Positions 50,801 to 62,445 of a stretch of 64,000 nucleotides of DNA are shown in pieces. Origin of the DNA: Hirsutella rhossiliensis (taxonomy: Eukaryota; Ascomycota; Sordariomycetes; Hypocreales; Ophiocordycipitaceae); assembly GCF_020360975.1 (NCBI RefSeq), contig NW_025408670.1, positions 5,208,001 through 5,272,000 of the forward strand. The letters run 5' to 3'. How positions within the stretch are numbered: position 1 is the first letter of the stretch; the number at the start of each line of letters is the position of its first letter. Position numbers and translations under genes: made by a program. The notes under the pieces were generated by a model. That model had not been told where the DNA came from. It was given only the letters and a program-made list of their open reading frames with translations, and searched no databases.

Positions 50801-53770
50801 TAGCTTTAAGTATACTATTAGGGCTGCTAAAAAGCAATACTAAGAGAGCTTCCTAGTAAAAGTAGTAGGAAAGGACGTCTTTATAGCCTTTTCCTATACT
50901 AAGGCTAAAGCTAACCCTACCCTTCTAAGTATCTCGTATATAAAAGAAGGGATAGAGGTAAAAGCTAATACCTTTATAGAAAAATTTAAGGCCTTCCTAA
51001 CGACCCTTTTCCGACCCTAGACCTAGCCTTAGCCCCTAGCCCCTAGAGCCTAGAAAAAGAAGAGCCCCTAGGCCTTATAGGCAGTAAGGGCACGGCTAAG
51101 TAGGACTAGTAGGAGCTAAAGGACCCTAAGATTAAAAGGGCTATCGTTAGCTCTTTTAATAAGAAAGCCCCTAGCCCGGACTCCCTTAGCTTCCTTCCTA
51201 TTTAATACGCTTATAAGGTTATTCCTACGGTCTTTAATAGGGCCTATAAAGCCCTATTTAACTAAGGATACTACCTTAAGGCATAGAAGGAAGCTATAGG
51301 AATTATACTCCCTAAGTAAAATAAGCTAGACTATACTACCCCTAAAGCTTATAGGGTTATAAGTCTACTTAACTACTTAAGGAAGGTCCTCGAAAAGCTA
51401 TACGCTACCCGGCTAAGCTACTTAGCTAATACGGCCGGGCTTCTAAACCCTACGTAGCTAAGGGGACGAAAATAGCGGTTAGCTATCGATACGGCCTTCC
51501 TCCTTCTATATTATATCTAAAAGAAGCAGGAGTCTAATAAGAAGGCTATTACTAGCACCCTCTTATTAGATATAAAAGGCGCCTTTAACTTTATATCGAA
51601 GGAATAGCTTATAAGGGTCCTAAGAGAATTAAACCTCCTTAAGGCCCTTATAAGCTAGGTAGACTACTTCCTTACTAAAAGGAAGATCTAGCTAGCCTTC
51701 GAGGGGCAAACCTAACCCTTAATAGACCTAGTAATAGGGGTACCCTAAGGGTCCCTTATTAGCCCTATCCTATTCCTCTTATATATAAGGGGGATACTAG
51801 CGGCTAAGGGGTATTAGCTATCCTATATAGACGATTTTAGTATCTCTATAACGTCGACCTTAGCTAAGAAGAACGTCCGGTAGCTAGAAGCTATAGCTAC
51901 TAACCTATTCGAATAAGCTAAGGACTAAGGGGTCTACTTTAACCCCTTTAAGACGGAACTTATCTACTTTAGTAGGTAAAGGTAGCCTATTTTAGAGGGT
52001 ATAAAGGTAGGAGGCCTATTTTTTAAAGCGAAGCCCTTAGTACGGTAGCTAGGGGTCTGCTTCGACTCTAGGCTCCTATTTAAATAATATATCGAAAAGA
52101 AGGTAGCCTCTATATAAGCTACTATCGAAAGGCTATCTTACTTAGTCTCTATATAAAGAGGCCTATCGTTTAGAGCTTCTAGGCAGCTCTATTAAGCCTA
52201 TATAACCTCGATAGTAGACTATAGGGCCTAGCTTTAGTATAGGGGGCCTAAGACCCTTAGGAGCCTAATAAAGCCTTTCTAAAGGCTTTAGAACTAGGCT
52301 CTTCTAAAAGTCCTAGGGGCCTTTAAAGGATCCCTTATTAGGGCCCTAGAAGCCAAAGCAGCCCTCCTACTACTAGAGGTACGGTTTAAAAAGGCATGCC
52401 TCTCCTATACCCTTTAAACCCTATACCTCCTACTAAATCACCCTATAAGGCAGGCTTATAACCTAGCCGTATAGGATAACCTCGCTAACTCGGGCTCCGA
52501 CCTAGGAGCCTTAAGCTATATTAGGCCCTATATATAACTCTTCCGCCTCCTTAAAGGCCTAGTAGCTATTATAGGGCCTAACTATAGCTTAGAAAGAAGG
52601 AAAGCTAGCTAGGAGCCCTTATAGGCTCCAGAGCCTAAGGCCTTTATTATAATAATAGAGGCCCCTAAGCCCTTAGCTAAGAAGTAATACTAACGCCTCC
52701 TAGCTAACCTAGCTAGCCTAAAAGACTTTAAGCTACGGCCCTTAGTCTTCTATACCGACGGCTCTAAAGGGTGCCCTAAGGGGTCCCTTATAGAGACTAA
52801 CGTATACTCCTTTTACGAGATAGGCCTAGAAAATAGGCCTATTAAAGCGTACTATAAGAACCTAGGACCCTTTATCGAAGTAGCTAATATAGAGCTATTC
52901 GCGATACTAAGGGTCCTAGAGGACCTAGCTAAGAGGCCTCGGCCTCTAAGGTCTAGCCCCCTTAACCCCCCTATAAAGGCTTATATCTTTATAGATAGCT
53001 AAGCCGCTATATAAAAGGTTAAGGGCTACTCGGACCTCGCTATACGTATTAAAAGGCTCTTAACTAGCCTAGAGGCCTTCTATAATATACGGCTATACTA
53101 GTGCCCTAGCTACCTAGGGATCTTTAGTAACGAGCTAGCCGACTAGCTAGCTAAGAGAGGCCTAGGGGCCCCTACGTAAGGGACCCCTATAGTCTCTATT
53201 AGCTACCTACGAAGAAAGGTCCGATAAGCGGCTAAGGACTACTAGAAGGGCCTCTAGGCTACTAAGGCAGCTAAAGGCCTTAAGGCTAAAGGCTTAAGCA
53301 AGCATTATACGTCTATTTAAAAGACCCCCCGCCTAGCCTTTAGCCCGGAAAAGGACCTTATAAGAAGGCCTAGGCCGACCCTTTCGGCCTACTACTAACT
53401 TCTCCTTAGGGCCGGCTTCTTATTATCCTTCTTAAAGAGGGCTAATAAGGTAGGCCGAGACGACTACCGCTATGGCTAAGGAAGGAAGGGAAGCCTTTCT
53501 AACCTTCTTAGCTAAAATAGAGATAGGAATAGCTAAGTAGCTCGAAAAAGAGTAACCTAAGGGCCCTAGGGCCCTTAGGGGGGAAAAACACCGCGTAGGA
53601 GGAACTAGATTAACCTTTCCTTTATCTTTACCTTTATAGCTACCCTTTCCCTAATTAGTTATAAGCCCCCGGGCTCTATAGCTAGCTAGGACTACTAATA
53701 GGGGCCTAGGCCCCTATTAGCCTTACTATAGCCCTAGAGGCTATATACGAGTAATAATATAAAAAAAAAA
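47861..53770 (+). mobile_element. Near-full-length Tad-type LINE, copy 1, RIP-degraded
   Basis: About 5.9 kb ending in an A run. The first 1.7 kb reads as ORF1, with an Ala/Lys/Pro-rich repeat near 48810-48890 and a nucleic-acid-binding region near 49430-49590. ORF2 has an AP-like endonuclease (I-L-E-x-A-L-E-I-R-A-D-L-I-L-L near 49780, G-D-F-N-L near 50180) and an RT (L-L-L-D-I-K-G-A-F near 51570, G-V-P-x-G-S near 51740, Y-I-D-D-F near 51820). An RNase H follows (F-Y-T-D-G-S-K near 52750). About 136 bp near the 3' end are missing compared with copy 2, removing the terminal zinc-knuckle region. Nearly all Gln and Trp codons are stops. Confidence 0.85.
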
Positions 53771-54807
53771 GGGTAAAAGGCGCCGAGCTATTTACCCTTA
53801 TTAACCTATATAACGAAAAAGAGGCTAAAGGGGCCCTAGCTAGCTAAGGCCGGTAAGGGCCCCTTATAATAAAAAGGCTACTACTAATAGCCTAGCTCCT
53901 ATAGTAGCCCTTTCTATTAATAGGGGACTTTAACCTATATAACCCCTAGTAGAACCTATTTATAGAATCCTTTAAGGCCTATAAGGTAGAAGCCCTTATT
54001 AGCTAGCTCGACCGCTATAAGGCCTCCTTACTAACGGACCTTACGGTAGCTATAGAAGGCACCTACTAAAGGGAAGGCTTAAAAGGGACCTTAGTTATAG
54101 ACCTTACTTTCTATAGCCCCTTTAAGTAACTAACCTAGGCTAACTTCGGCTTCTTAGAGGCTATAGCCTAGCTCCTATAGTAGCCCTTTCTATTAATAGG
54201 GGACTTTAACCTATATAACCCCTAGTAGAACCTATCTATAGAATCCTTTAAGGCCTATAAGGTAGAAGCCCTTATTAGCTAGCTCGACCGCTATAAGGCC
54301 TCCTTACTAACGGACCTTACGGTAGCTATAGAAAGCACCTACTAAAGGGAAGGCTTAAAAGGGACCTTAGTTATAGACCTTGCTTTTTATAGCCCCTTTA
54401 AGTAACTAACCTAGGCTAACTTCTGCTTCTTAGAGGCTATAGGCTTAGACTATAAGCCTATAGCCTTTAAAGCTAGCTTAAGGGGCCCTAATAAGCCCTT
54501 ATTAGCTAGGCCTACTACCTATAACTATAGGAAAGTAAACTAAAAAGCCTTCTTAGAATACTTAGCTAAGAAGGAATAGGACCTCCTTATAGCTATAAAG
54601 AGGGCTATAAAATAAGACGACTTAGAGGGGATAGCCTCCCTTTTAATAAGAACCCTTATAGAGGCCTTTAACGTAGCGATACCGAAAAAGAGGCCATATA
54701 AGGGATCTAAACCTTAGTAGACCAACGAGCTAACCTTCCTTCGGAAAGCCTTAAGCCTAGCCTAACGGGCTTATAGGCTAGCTTAGGATAAGGAGAGCTA
54801 GAAGAGC
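53771..54807 (+). mobile_element. LINE endonuclease fragment with internal duplication
   Basis: This fragment corresponds to about 50020-50790 of LINE copy 1, joined directly to that copy's A tail. It contains a 276-bp tandem duplication (53888-54163 and 54164-54439). It ends at the T run that starts the next inverted LINE end. Confidence 0.75.
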
Positions 54808-55311
54808 TTTTTTTTTTTTTTATATTATTACTTATATATAGCCTCTAGGGCTATAGTAAGGCTAATAAGGGCCTAGGCCCCTATTAGTAGCCCTAGCTAG
54901 CTATAGAGCCTAGGGGCTTATAACTAATTAGGGAAAGGGTAGCTATAAAGGCAAAGATAAAGGAAAGGTTAATCTAGTTCTTCCTACGCGGTGTTTTTCC
55001 CCCCTAAGGGCCCTAGGGCCCCTAGGTTACTCTTTTTTAAGCTACTTAGCTATTCCTATCTTTATTTTAGCTAAGAAGGTTAGAAGGGCTTCCCTTCTAT
55101 CCTTAGTACTATAGAGAAAAGGTAGGCTAAGGGCCTCCTTCTATCCCTTTAAGGCCCGGTATAAGACCTCTCTTTCCCTCTTATAGTTCGGGCACCTTAG
55201 GATAAGGTACCTAGCCGTATACCTTCCTTAGCTATAGCGGTAGTCGTCTTAGCCTACCTTATTAACCCTCTTTAAGAAGGATAATAAGAAGCCGGCCCTA
55301 TATACTCTAAA
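54808..55311 (-). mobile_element. Second inverted 3' end of the LINE family
   Basis: A T run at 54808-54821 is followed by the reverse complement of the last 490 bases of LINE copy 2. This includes the terminal zinc-knuckle region that copy 1 lacks. It abuts the 5' end of copy 2, repeating the arrangement seen at 47437-47860. Confidence 0.8.
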
Positions 55312-58300
55312 ACATTATTATATCTTTTTAGCTAACTTTTCGAAACTAAGCCTAAAATATAAAAAAAGTATACGCTTAGAACCCTCGCGAATAGTATATT
55401 ACGCCCCCCTAAGTGCAGCCTCGCGCAGCTATTAGCGGGTGCGTAATATACTACTAAAGATAGCGAGCTAGGCTAGGTTTTCCCCTATATAGGTAGAAAA
55501 CCCTTCCCTACCCTCGCTAACTAATACGTACCCCCCGTAAACGTAACTAAGCCCGGACCTGACCTAGGACCCCGGCCTAGGCCTAGGCAGGCCTTAGACC
55601 CCTTTAATATAGGGGACGAAATAAGCACCTTAGAGGCTAGGGCCCGCTTAAAAGAAGCCTTAAAAGGCTAACGCCCTTTAAGGACCCTAGAAGGGAAGCC
55701 TAAAGCCCGAGACTAAGACTAAGGCTAAGAGGATATTAAGATAAAAGATAACGAAATAAGCCTAGTACCTACCTAGGTTACTAGCCCGATCTAGCCTAGC
55801 GGGCCTAGCGGGCCTAAGATTAGTATCTTTAGGCCTAGCCTATCCCTGCCTCGGGCTAGCTACTTCTAGCTAAACCAGCCCCTTAAGTAGGTAAAGGGAC
55901 GAAAGAGGGCTGCTCTTAGTAGCCCTATTAGCCCTACGCCTACCCGGCTTATACTCTAACGCCTATAGTAATAGCAGCCCTAGCCCTAGCTCTAGTACCC
56001 CTTCCTAAGGGACCGGGCCTAGGGCTTCTTTTAACAGGCCCTCTAGGCCCTTAAGGAAGCCTAAAAAATCGAACCCTTTTATAAGACCCTTATAGAAGGG
56101 CTCGAAAAGGTAGCTATAGGGACCCCGGACCGCTAACAGCCCCTATAACAGCCCCCGTAACAGCCCCCGCAACAGCCTAAGGCCGCCTAGTAGCCTAAGG
56201 CTATAAAAGGAAATCTTAAAGCTAGCTCGTAGGCTAAGGTCGCCGTAAAGAAGGCGCTTAAGGCCCCGGCTAAGACCCCGGCTAAGGCCTTAGCTAGGGC
56301 CCCGGCTAAGGCTCCGGCTAGGGCCCTAGCTAAGAGGAACGTAAAAGAGGACTTCTAGCTTATCTTAAAGCTAAAGAAGGGATCGCTAACGCCGACTATT
56401 AGCCCTATTACTCTTCGCAACGAGCTTAATAAGGCTATAGGGGAACTAGCTATATTAGCTTTATCGACTTTAAATAGAGGTAATATAGTTATAACGATAA
56501 AAGCCCCTTATATAGCGAAGAAACTTCTAGAGTAGCGGAATAAGTAGTCCCTATGCCTTAAGGGACTGCCTATTAAATCGGCCGACCTTCCTACTAGCTA
56601 GACTAAGCTAGTAGCCCGGAGCGTCCTTAACCTCCTAGAGACCCCTATCCTAGATATCTTCGCTATAGAGGCTAAGACCTTTAGCGGGATTAATATCCTA
56701 GGGCAGCCTAGGTAGCTAGGCACCCTAGGCCTAACGTAAAAGATAGGGTCTATTATCTTCGTAGTCCCTTCGAAGGCTATAGGGGCCGAATACTAGAAAA
56801 AAGGCCTTTATATAGTAAGCCTATAGCTTTAAGTCGAGGCTTATAAGGAATATACTATACGCACGCAGTGCTATAGATGCCTTTCCTTTAGCTATAACCC
56901 CTAGACCTACTAGTAGCTTATTAAGTATACCTTCTACCTAGAAAAGCACCTAACTAGGGATTATAGCTACCCTAGCTATAAGGCTAGCTAAGGGTGCTCT
57001 TACTTTAAGGCCTAATACTATAACTATAAGGGAGAACACCTTACGACTAATAAGGTATAATACGGAGTCTATAAGGGAATAACTAATACCTAATAGCCTT
57101 AGCCCCCTTACGCCTATAAGGCCCCTAAAGCCCCCTAGGCCCCCTAGGCCTAACTACGACCCTATTAGTATTGAATAGTATAATACTAATAGGCAGGAAA
57201 TAGCGAACCTATCGATCCTAGAGTAGGCCCTAGAAATAAGAGCGGACCTTATCTTATTATAAGAGCCTTACCTCTATAAGATCGATAATAGCTATATCCC
57301 TATATAGTATCTAGCCTATAACGTTATAACCCCTATCCCTTCTACTAACTTTCTTAAGCTCGATAGGAGGCCTAGGGTTATAGCTTATAAGAGGAAGGAA
57401 GCCTAGATAGAAGCTAGCCTTAGCTTCGACCTCTTTTACGATCCCGATATATAGGCTATAAGGGTAAAAGGCGCCGAGCCGTTTACCCTTATTAACCTAT
57501 ATAATAAAAAAGAGGCTAAAAGGGCCCTAGCTAGCTATAGCCGGTAAGGGCCCCTTACGATAAAAAGGCTACTACTAATAGCCTAGCTCCTATAGCAGCC
57601 CTTTCTATTAGTAGGGGACTTTAACCTATACTACCCCCGGTAGAACCTATTTATAGAATCCTCTAAAGCCCGTAAGGCAAAAGCCCTTATTAGCTAGCTC
57701 GACCGCTATAAGGCCTCCTTACTAACGGACCTTATAGTAGCTATAGAAGGCACCTACTAGAGGGAAGGCTTAGAAGGGACCTCGGTTATAGACCTTACTT
57801 TCTATAGCCCCTTTAAGTAACTAACCTAGGCTAACTTCCGCTTCCTAGAGGCTATAGGCTTAGACTATAAGCCTATAGCCTTCGAAGCTAGCTTAAGGGA
57901 CCCTAATAGGCCCCTACTAGCTAGGCCTACTACCTATAACTATAGGAAAGTAGACTAAAAAGCCTTCTTAGAATACTTAGCTAAGAAGGAATAAGACCTC
58001 CTTATAGCTATAGAGAGGGCTATAAAACGAGACGACTTAGAAGGGATAGCCTCCCTTTTAATAAGAACCCTTATAAAGGCCTCTAACGTAGCGATACCGA
58101 AAAAGAGGCCCTATAAGGGATCTAAACCCTAGTAGACCGACGAGCTAACCTCCCTTTAGAAAGCCCTAAGCCTAGCCTAACGGGCTTATAGGCTAGCCTA
58201 GGACAAGGAGAGCTAGAAGAGCTTTATAGAGGCCCGAAATAGCTTTAAGTACGCTATTAGGGCTGCTAAAAAGCAATACTAAGAGAGCTTCCTAGTAAAA

Positions 58301-61300
58301 GTAGTAGGAAAGGATGTCTTTATAGCCTTTTCCTATACTAAGGCTAAAGCTAACCTTACCCTTCTAAGTATCTTATATATAAAAGAAGGGATAAAGGTAA
58401 AAGCTAATACCTTTATAGAAAAATACGAGGCCTTCCTAACGACCCTTTTTCCGACCCCGGACCCTAGCCCTAGCCCCCCTAGCCCCCCCTAGAGCCTAGA
58501 AAAAGAAGAGCCCCCGGGCCCTATAGGTAGTAAGGGCACGGCTAAGTAGGACTAGTAAGAGCTAAAGGACCCTAAGATTAAAAGGGCTATCGTTATCTCT
58601 TCTAATAAGAAAGCCCCCGGCCTAGACTCCCTTAGCTTCCTTCCTATCTAACACGCGTATAAGGTTATTCCTATAGTCTTTAATAGGGCCTATAAAGCCC
58701 TATTTAACTAAGGATATTACCTTAAGGTATAGAAGAAAGCTATAGGAATTATACTCCCTAAGTAAAATAAGCTAGACTATACTATCCCTAAAGCCTATAG
58801 GGTTATAAGTCTACTTAACTGCTTAGGGAAGGTCCTCGAAAAGCTATACGCTACCTAGCTAAGCTACTTAGCTAATACGGCCGGGCTTTTAAACCCTACG
58901 TAGCTAGGGGGACGAAAACAGCGGTTAGCTATCGACACGGCCTTCCTCCTTCTATACTACGTTTAAAAGAAGCAGGAGTCTAATAAGAAGGCTATTACTA
59001 GCACCCTCTTATTAGATATAAAAGGCGCCTTCGACTTCGTATCGAAGGAATAGCTTATAAGGGTCCTAAGGGAATTAAACCTCCCTAAGGCCCTTATAAG
59101 CTAGGTAGACTACTTCCTTACTAAAAGGAAGATCTAGCTAGCCTTCGAGGGGTAAACCTAGTCCCTAACGGACCTAGTAATAGGGGTACCTTAAGGGTCC
59201 CCTATTAGCCCTATCCTATTCCTCTTATATATAAGGAGGATACTAGCGGCTAAGGGGTACTAGCTATCCTATATAAACGATTTTAGTATCTCTATAACGT
59301 CGACCTTAGCTAAGAAGAACGTCTAGTAGCTAGAAGCTATAGCTACTAACCTATTTAAATAAGCTAAGGACTAAGGGGTCTATTTCGACCCCTCTAAGAC
59401 GGAACTTATCTACTTTAGTAGGCAAAGGCAGCCTATTTTAGAGGGTATAAGGTAGGGGGCCTATTTTTTAAAGCGAAGCCCTTAGTACGGTAGCTAGGGG
59501 TCTTCTTCGACTCTAGGCTCCTATTTAAATAATATATCGAAAAGAAGGTAGCGTCTATATAAGCTGCCTTCGAAGGGCTATCCCGCCTAGTTTCTATATA
59601 AAGAGGCCTATCGTTTAGAGCTTTAAGATAGCTCTACTAGGCCTACGTAACCTCGATAGTAGACTACGGGGCCTAGCTTTAGTATAGGGGGCCTAAGACC
59701 CCTAGGAGCCTAATAAAGCCTTTTTAAAGGCTTTAGAACTAGGCCCTTCTAAAAGTCCTAGGGGCCTTTAAAGGATCCCCTATTAAGGCCCTAGAAGCCG
59801 AAGTAGCCCTCCTACTACTAGAGGTACGGTTTAAAAAGGCATGCCTCTCCTATACCCTTCGAACCCTATACCTCCTACTAAATCACCTTATAAGGTAGGC
59901 TTATAACCTAGCCGTACGGGACGACCTCGCCGACTTAGGCTCTGACCTAGGAGCCCTAAGCTATATTAGGCCCTATACGTAACTCTTCCGCCTCCTTAAA
60001 GGCCTAGTAGCTATTATAGGGCCTAACTATAGCTTAGAAAGAAGGAAAGCTAGCTAGGAGCCCCTATAGGCTCTAGAGCCTAAGGCCTCTATTATAATAA
60101 TAGAGGCCCCTAACTAAGCCTCTAGCTAAGAAGTAGCACTAACGCCTCTTAGCTAACTTAGCTAGCTTAGAAGACTTCGGGCTACGGCCCTTAGTCTTCT
60201 ATACCGATAGCTCTAAGGGGTGCCCTAAGGGGTCCCCTATAGAGACTAACGCCTACTCCTTCTACGAGATAGGCCTAGAAAATAAGCTTAGTAAGGCGTA
60301 TTACGAGAACCTAGGGCCCTTTATTAAAGTAGCCGACGTAGAGCTATTCGCGATACTAAGGGTCCTAAAGGACCTAGCTAAGAGGCCTCGGCCTCTTAGG
60401 TCTAGCCCCCTTAACCCCCCTATAAAGGCTTATATCTTTATAGATAGCTAAGCCGCTATATAAAAGGTTAAGGGCTACTCGGACCTCGCTATACGTATTA
60501 AAAGGCTCTTAACTAGCCTAGAGGCCTTCTATAATATACGGCTATACTAGTGCCCTAGCTACCTAGGGATCTTCGGTAACGAGCTAGCCGACTAGCTAGC
60601 TAAGAGAGGCCTAGGGGCCCCTACGTAAGGGACCCCTATAGTCTTTATTAGCTACTTATAAAGAAAGGTCTAATAAGCGGCTAAGGACTACTAGAAGGGC
60701 CTCTAGGCTACCGAGGCAGCTAAAGGCCCTAAGGCTAAAGGCTTAGGTAAGCACTATACGTCTATTTAAAAGACCCCCCGCTTAGCCTTTAGCCCGGAAA
60801 AGGACGTTATAAGAAGGCCTAGGCCGACCCTTTCGGCCTACTACTAACTTCTCCTTAGGGCCGGCTTCCTATTATCCTTCTTAAAGAGGGTTAATAAGGT
60901 AGGCCGAGACGACTACCGCTACGGCTAAGGAAGGTATACGGCTAGGCACCTTATCTTAAGGTGCCCGAACTATAGGAGGGAAAGAGAGGTCCTATACTAG
61001 GCCTCGAAGGGATAGAAGGAGGCCCTTAGCCTACCTTTTCTCTATAGTACTAAGAAAGGAAGGGAAGCCCTTCTAACCTTCTTAGCTAAAATAGAGATAG
61101 GAACGGCTAAGTAGCTTAAAAAAGAGTAACCTAGGGGCCCTAGGGCCCTTAAGGGGGAAAAACACCGTATAAGAGGAACTAAATTAACCTTTCCTTTATC
61201 TTTGCCTTTATAGCTACCCTTTCCTTAATTAGTTATAAGCCCCCGGGCTCTATAGCTAGCTAGGACTACTAATAGGGGCCTAGGCCCTTATTAGCCTCGC

Positions 61301-61345
61301 TATAGCCCTAGAGGCTATATACGAGTAATAATATAAAAAAAATTT
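55312..61345 (+). mobile_element. Full-length Tad-type LINE, copy 2, RIP-degraded
   Basis: About 6.03 kb, collinear with copy 1 (5' ATTATTATATCTTTTTAGC shared). It has ORF1, endonuclease, RT and RNase H in the same order, ending with an A run near 61337. It keeps the terminal zinc-knuckle region near 60920-60990 that is deleted from copy 1. Overall composition is close to 50% GC, yet CA and TG are almost absent and no long frame survives. Differences from copy 1 are mostly transitions. Confidence 0.85.
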
Positions 61346-61759
61346 TACTTTAAGACTTAAAGCTATAGCGAGACCGACCTAACGATACCCTCGAGCTAGC
61401 TAGACCTTTAAGAGATAGAAGGGGGCCCTTAGCCTACTTATTCTCTATAGCTCTAAGGAAGAAAGGGAAGCCCTTCTAACCTTCTTAGCTAAAATAGAGA
61501 TAGGGATAGCTAAGTAGCTTAAAAAGGAGTAACCTAAGGGCCCTAGGGCCTTTAAAGGGGAAAATTACCGCGTTGGAGGAACTAAACTAACCTTTTCTTT
61601 ATCTTTACCTTTATAGCTACCCTTTCCTTAATTAGTTATAAGCCCCTAGGCTCTATAGCTAGCTAGGACTACTAATAAGGGCCTAGGCTCTTATTAGCCT
61701 CGCTATATCCTTAGAAGCTATATATAAGTAATAATATAAAAAAATAAAAATAAATAAAA
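61346..61759 (+). mobile_element. LINE 3'-end fragment
   Basis: It matches the last 350 bases of LINE copy 2 (61000-61340) and ends in an A-rich tail (61737-61760). It is a 5'-truncated insertion in the same orientation. Confidence 0.75.
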
Positions 61760-62230
61760 AGAGCTAGCCGTATAGCTAGTATTATAGCTAGCATTATAGC
61801 TAAGAGGCACGTAGAGGCGGCTGCCGCGGTCGAGTTAAGCTAGCACCCGCCGGCTTAACGCTAGCGTGCGCCGCATACGTATATAAGCCGAGATCGACGA
61901 ACTATAAAGAGCAGGAGGCAGTCGGGGCTCTAGCCGGCCGTTACGAGGAAGATCGCGTGCGCGCGCAAATACATAGGCAAGGGGATCTCGAGGGAGACAA
62001 GGCAGGGGTAGAAGGGCTACGCCGGCCTCGTCGGTAGAGGAGGTCATCCCAGCTACGCAGCCTACGTAGCCTAGGCCGGACTAATAGCCGGGCCGTAACG
62101 TGCGTAATATTCGTATATCGCGAAGATGCGTTATTTAAACGAATTAAGCTATGTGCGCGTTACACGATTAAAGAGAACGCGTAGGGAAGTGGTCTAAAGC
62201 GTACCAGGCGTGCGCAGCTAATTTAGGTGT
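61760..62230 (-). repeat. Right copy of the inverted pair bounding the repeat block
   Basis: This is the reverse complement of 36700-37170. It keeps a 70-codon open frame (62047 down to 61835) starting M-T-S-S-T-D-E-A-G-V-A-L-L-P-L-P. It is therefore less damaged by RIP than its partner; CA and TG still occur. The frame is Leu/Arg-rich with no domain I recognise, and is probably the N-terminus of a repeat-encoded protein cut by the LINE tail. Confidence 0.7.
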
Positions 62231-62445
62231 GCGGGTATAAGTATATATTAGAATTATAAGAAGGCTTTTTCTTCTTTAATCCTTTCCTTTCTTTCTAGTA
62301 TAGTCTTAAAGTCTACGTAGTATTATAGTAGATTACGTTATAAGCTAGCGCTGTTCCTATCGTTAGGCGACCTCTCCTACCCTTTCAAAGACCCACGATA
62401 GCAAATTACTCCGTTTCCACGCCCCAGACATGGGACTCGACACTC
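62231..62445. other. Upstream flank of EXO70
   Basis: This is the transition from repeat block to gene island, with a pyrimidine-rich run at 62265-62300. It must hold the EXO70 promoter or leader. No motif is called. Confidence 0.4.

Noticed and set aside
36400..62300. Centromere candidate because of the long gene-free tract
   Set aside because: The tract is a stack of identifiable transposons, much of it near 50% GC, and is bordered by ordinary genes. Nothing in sequence alone supports a centromere.
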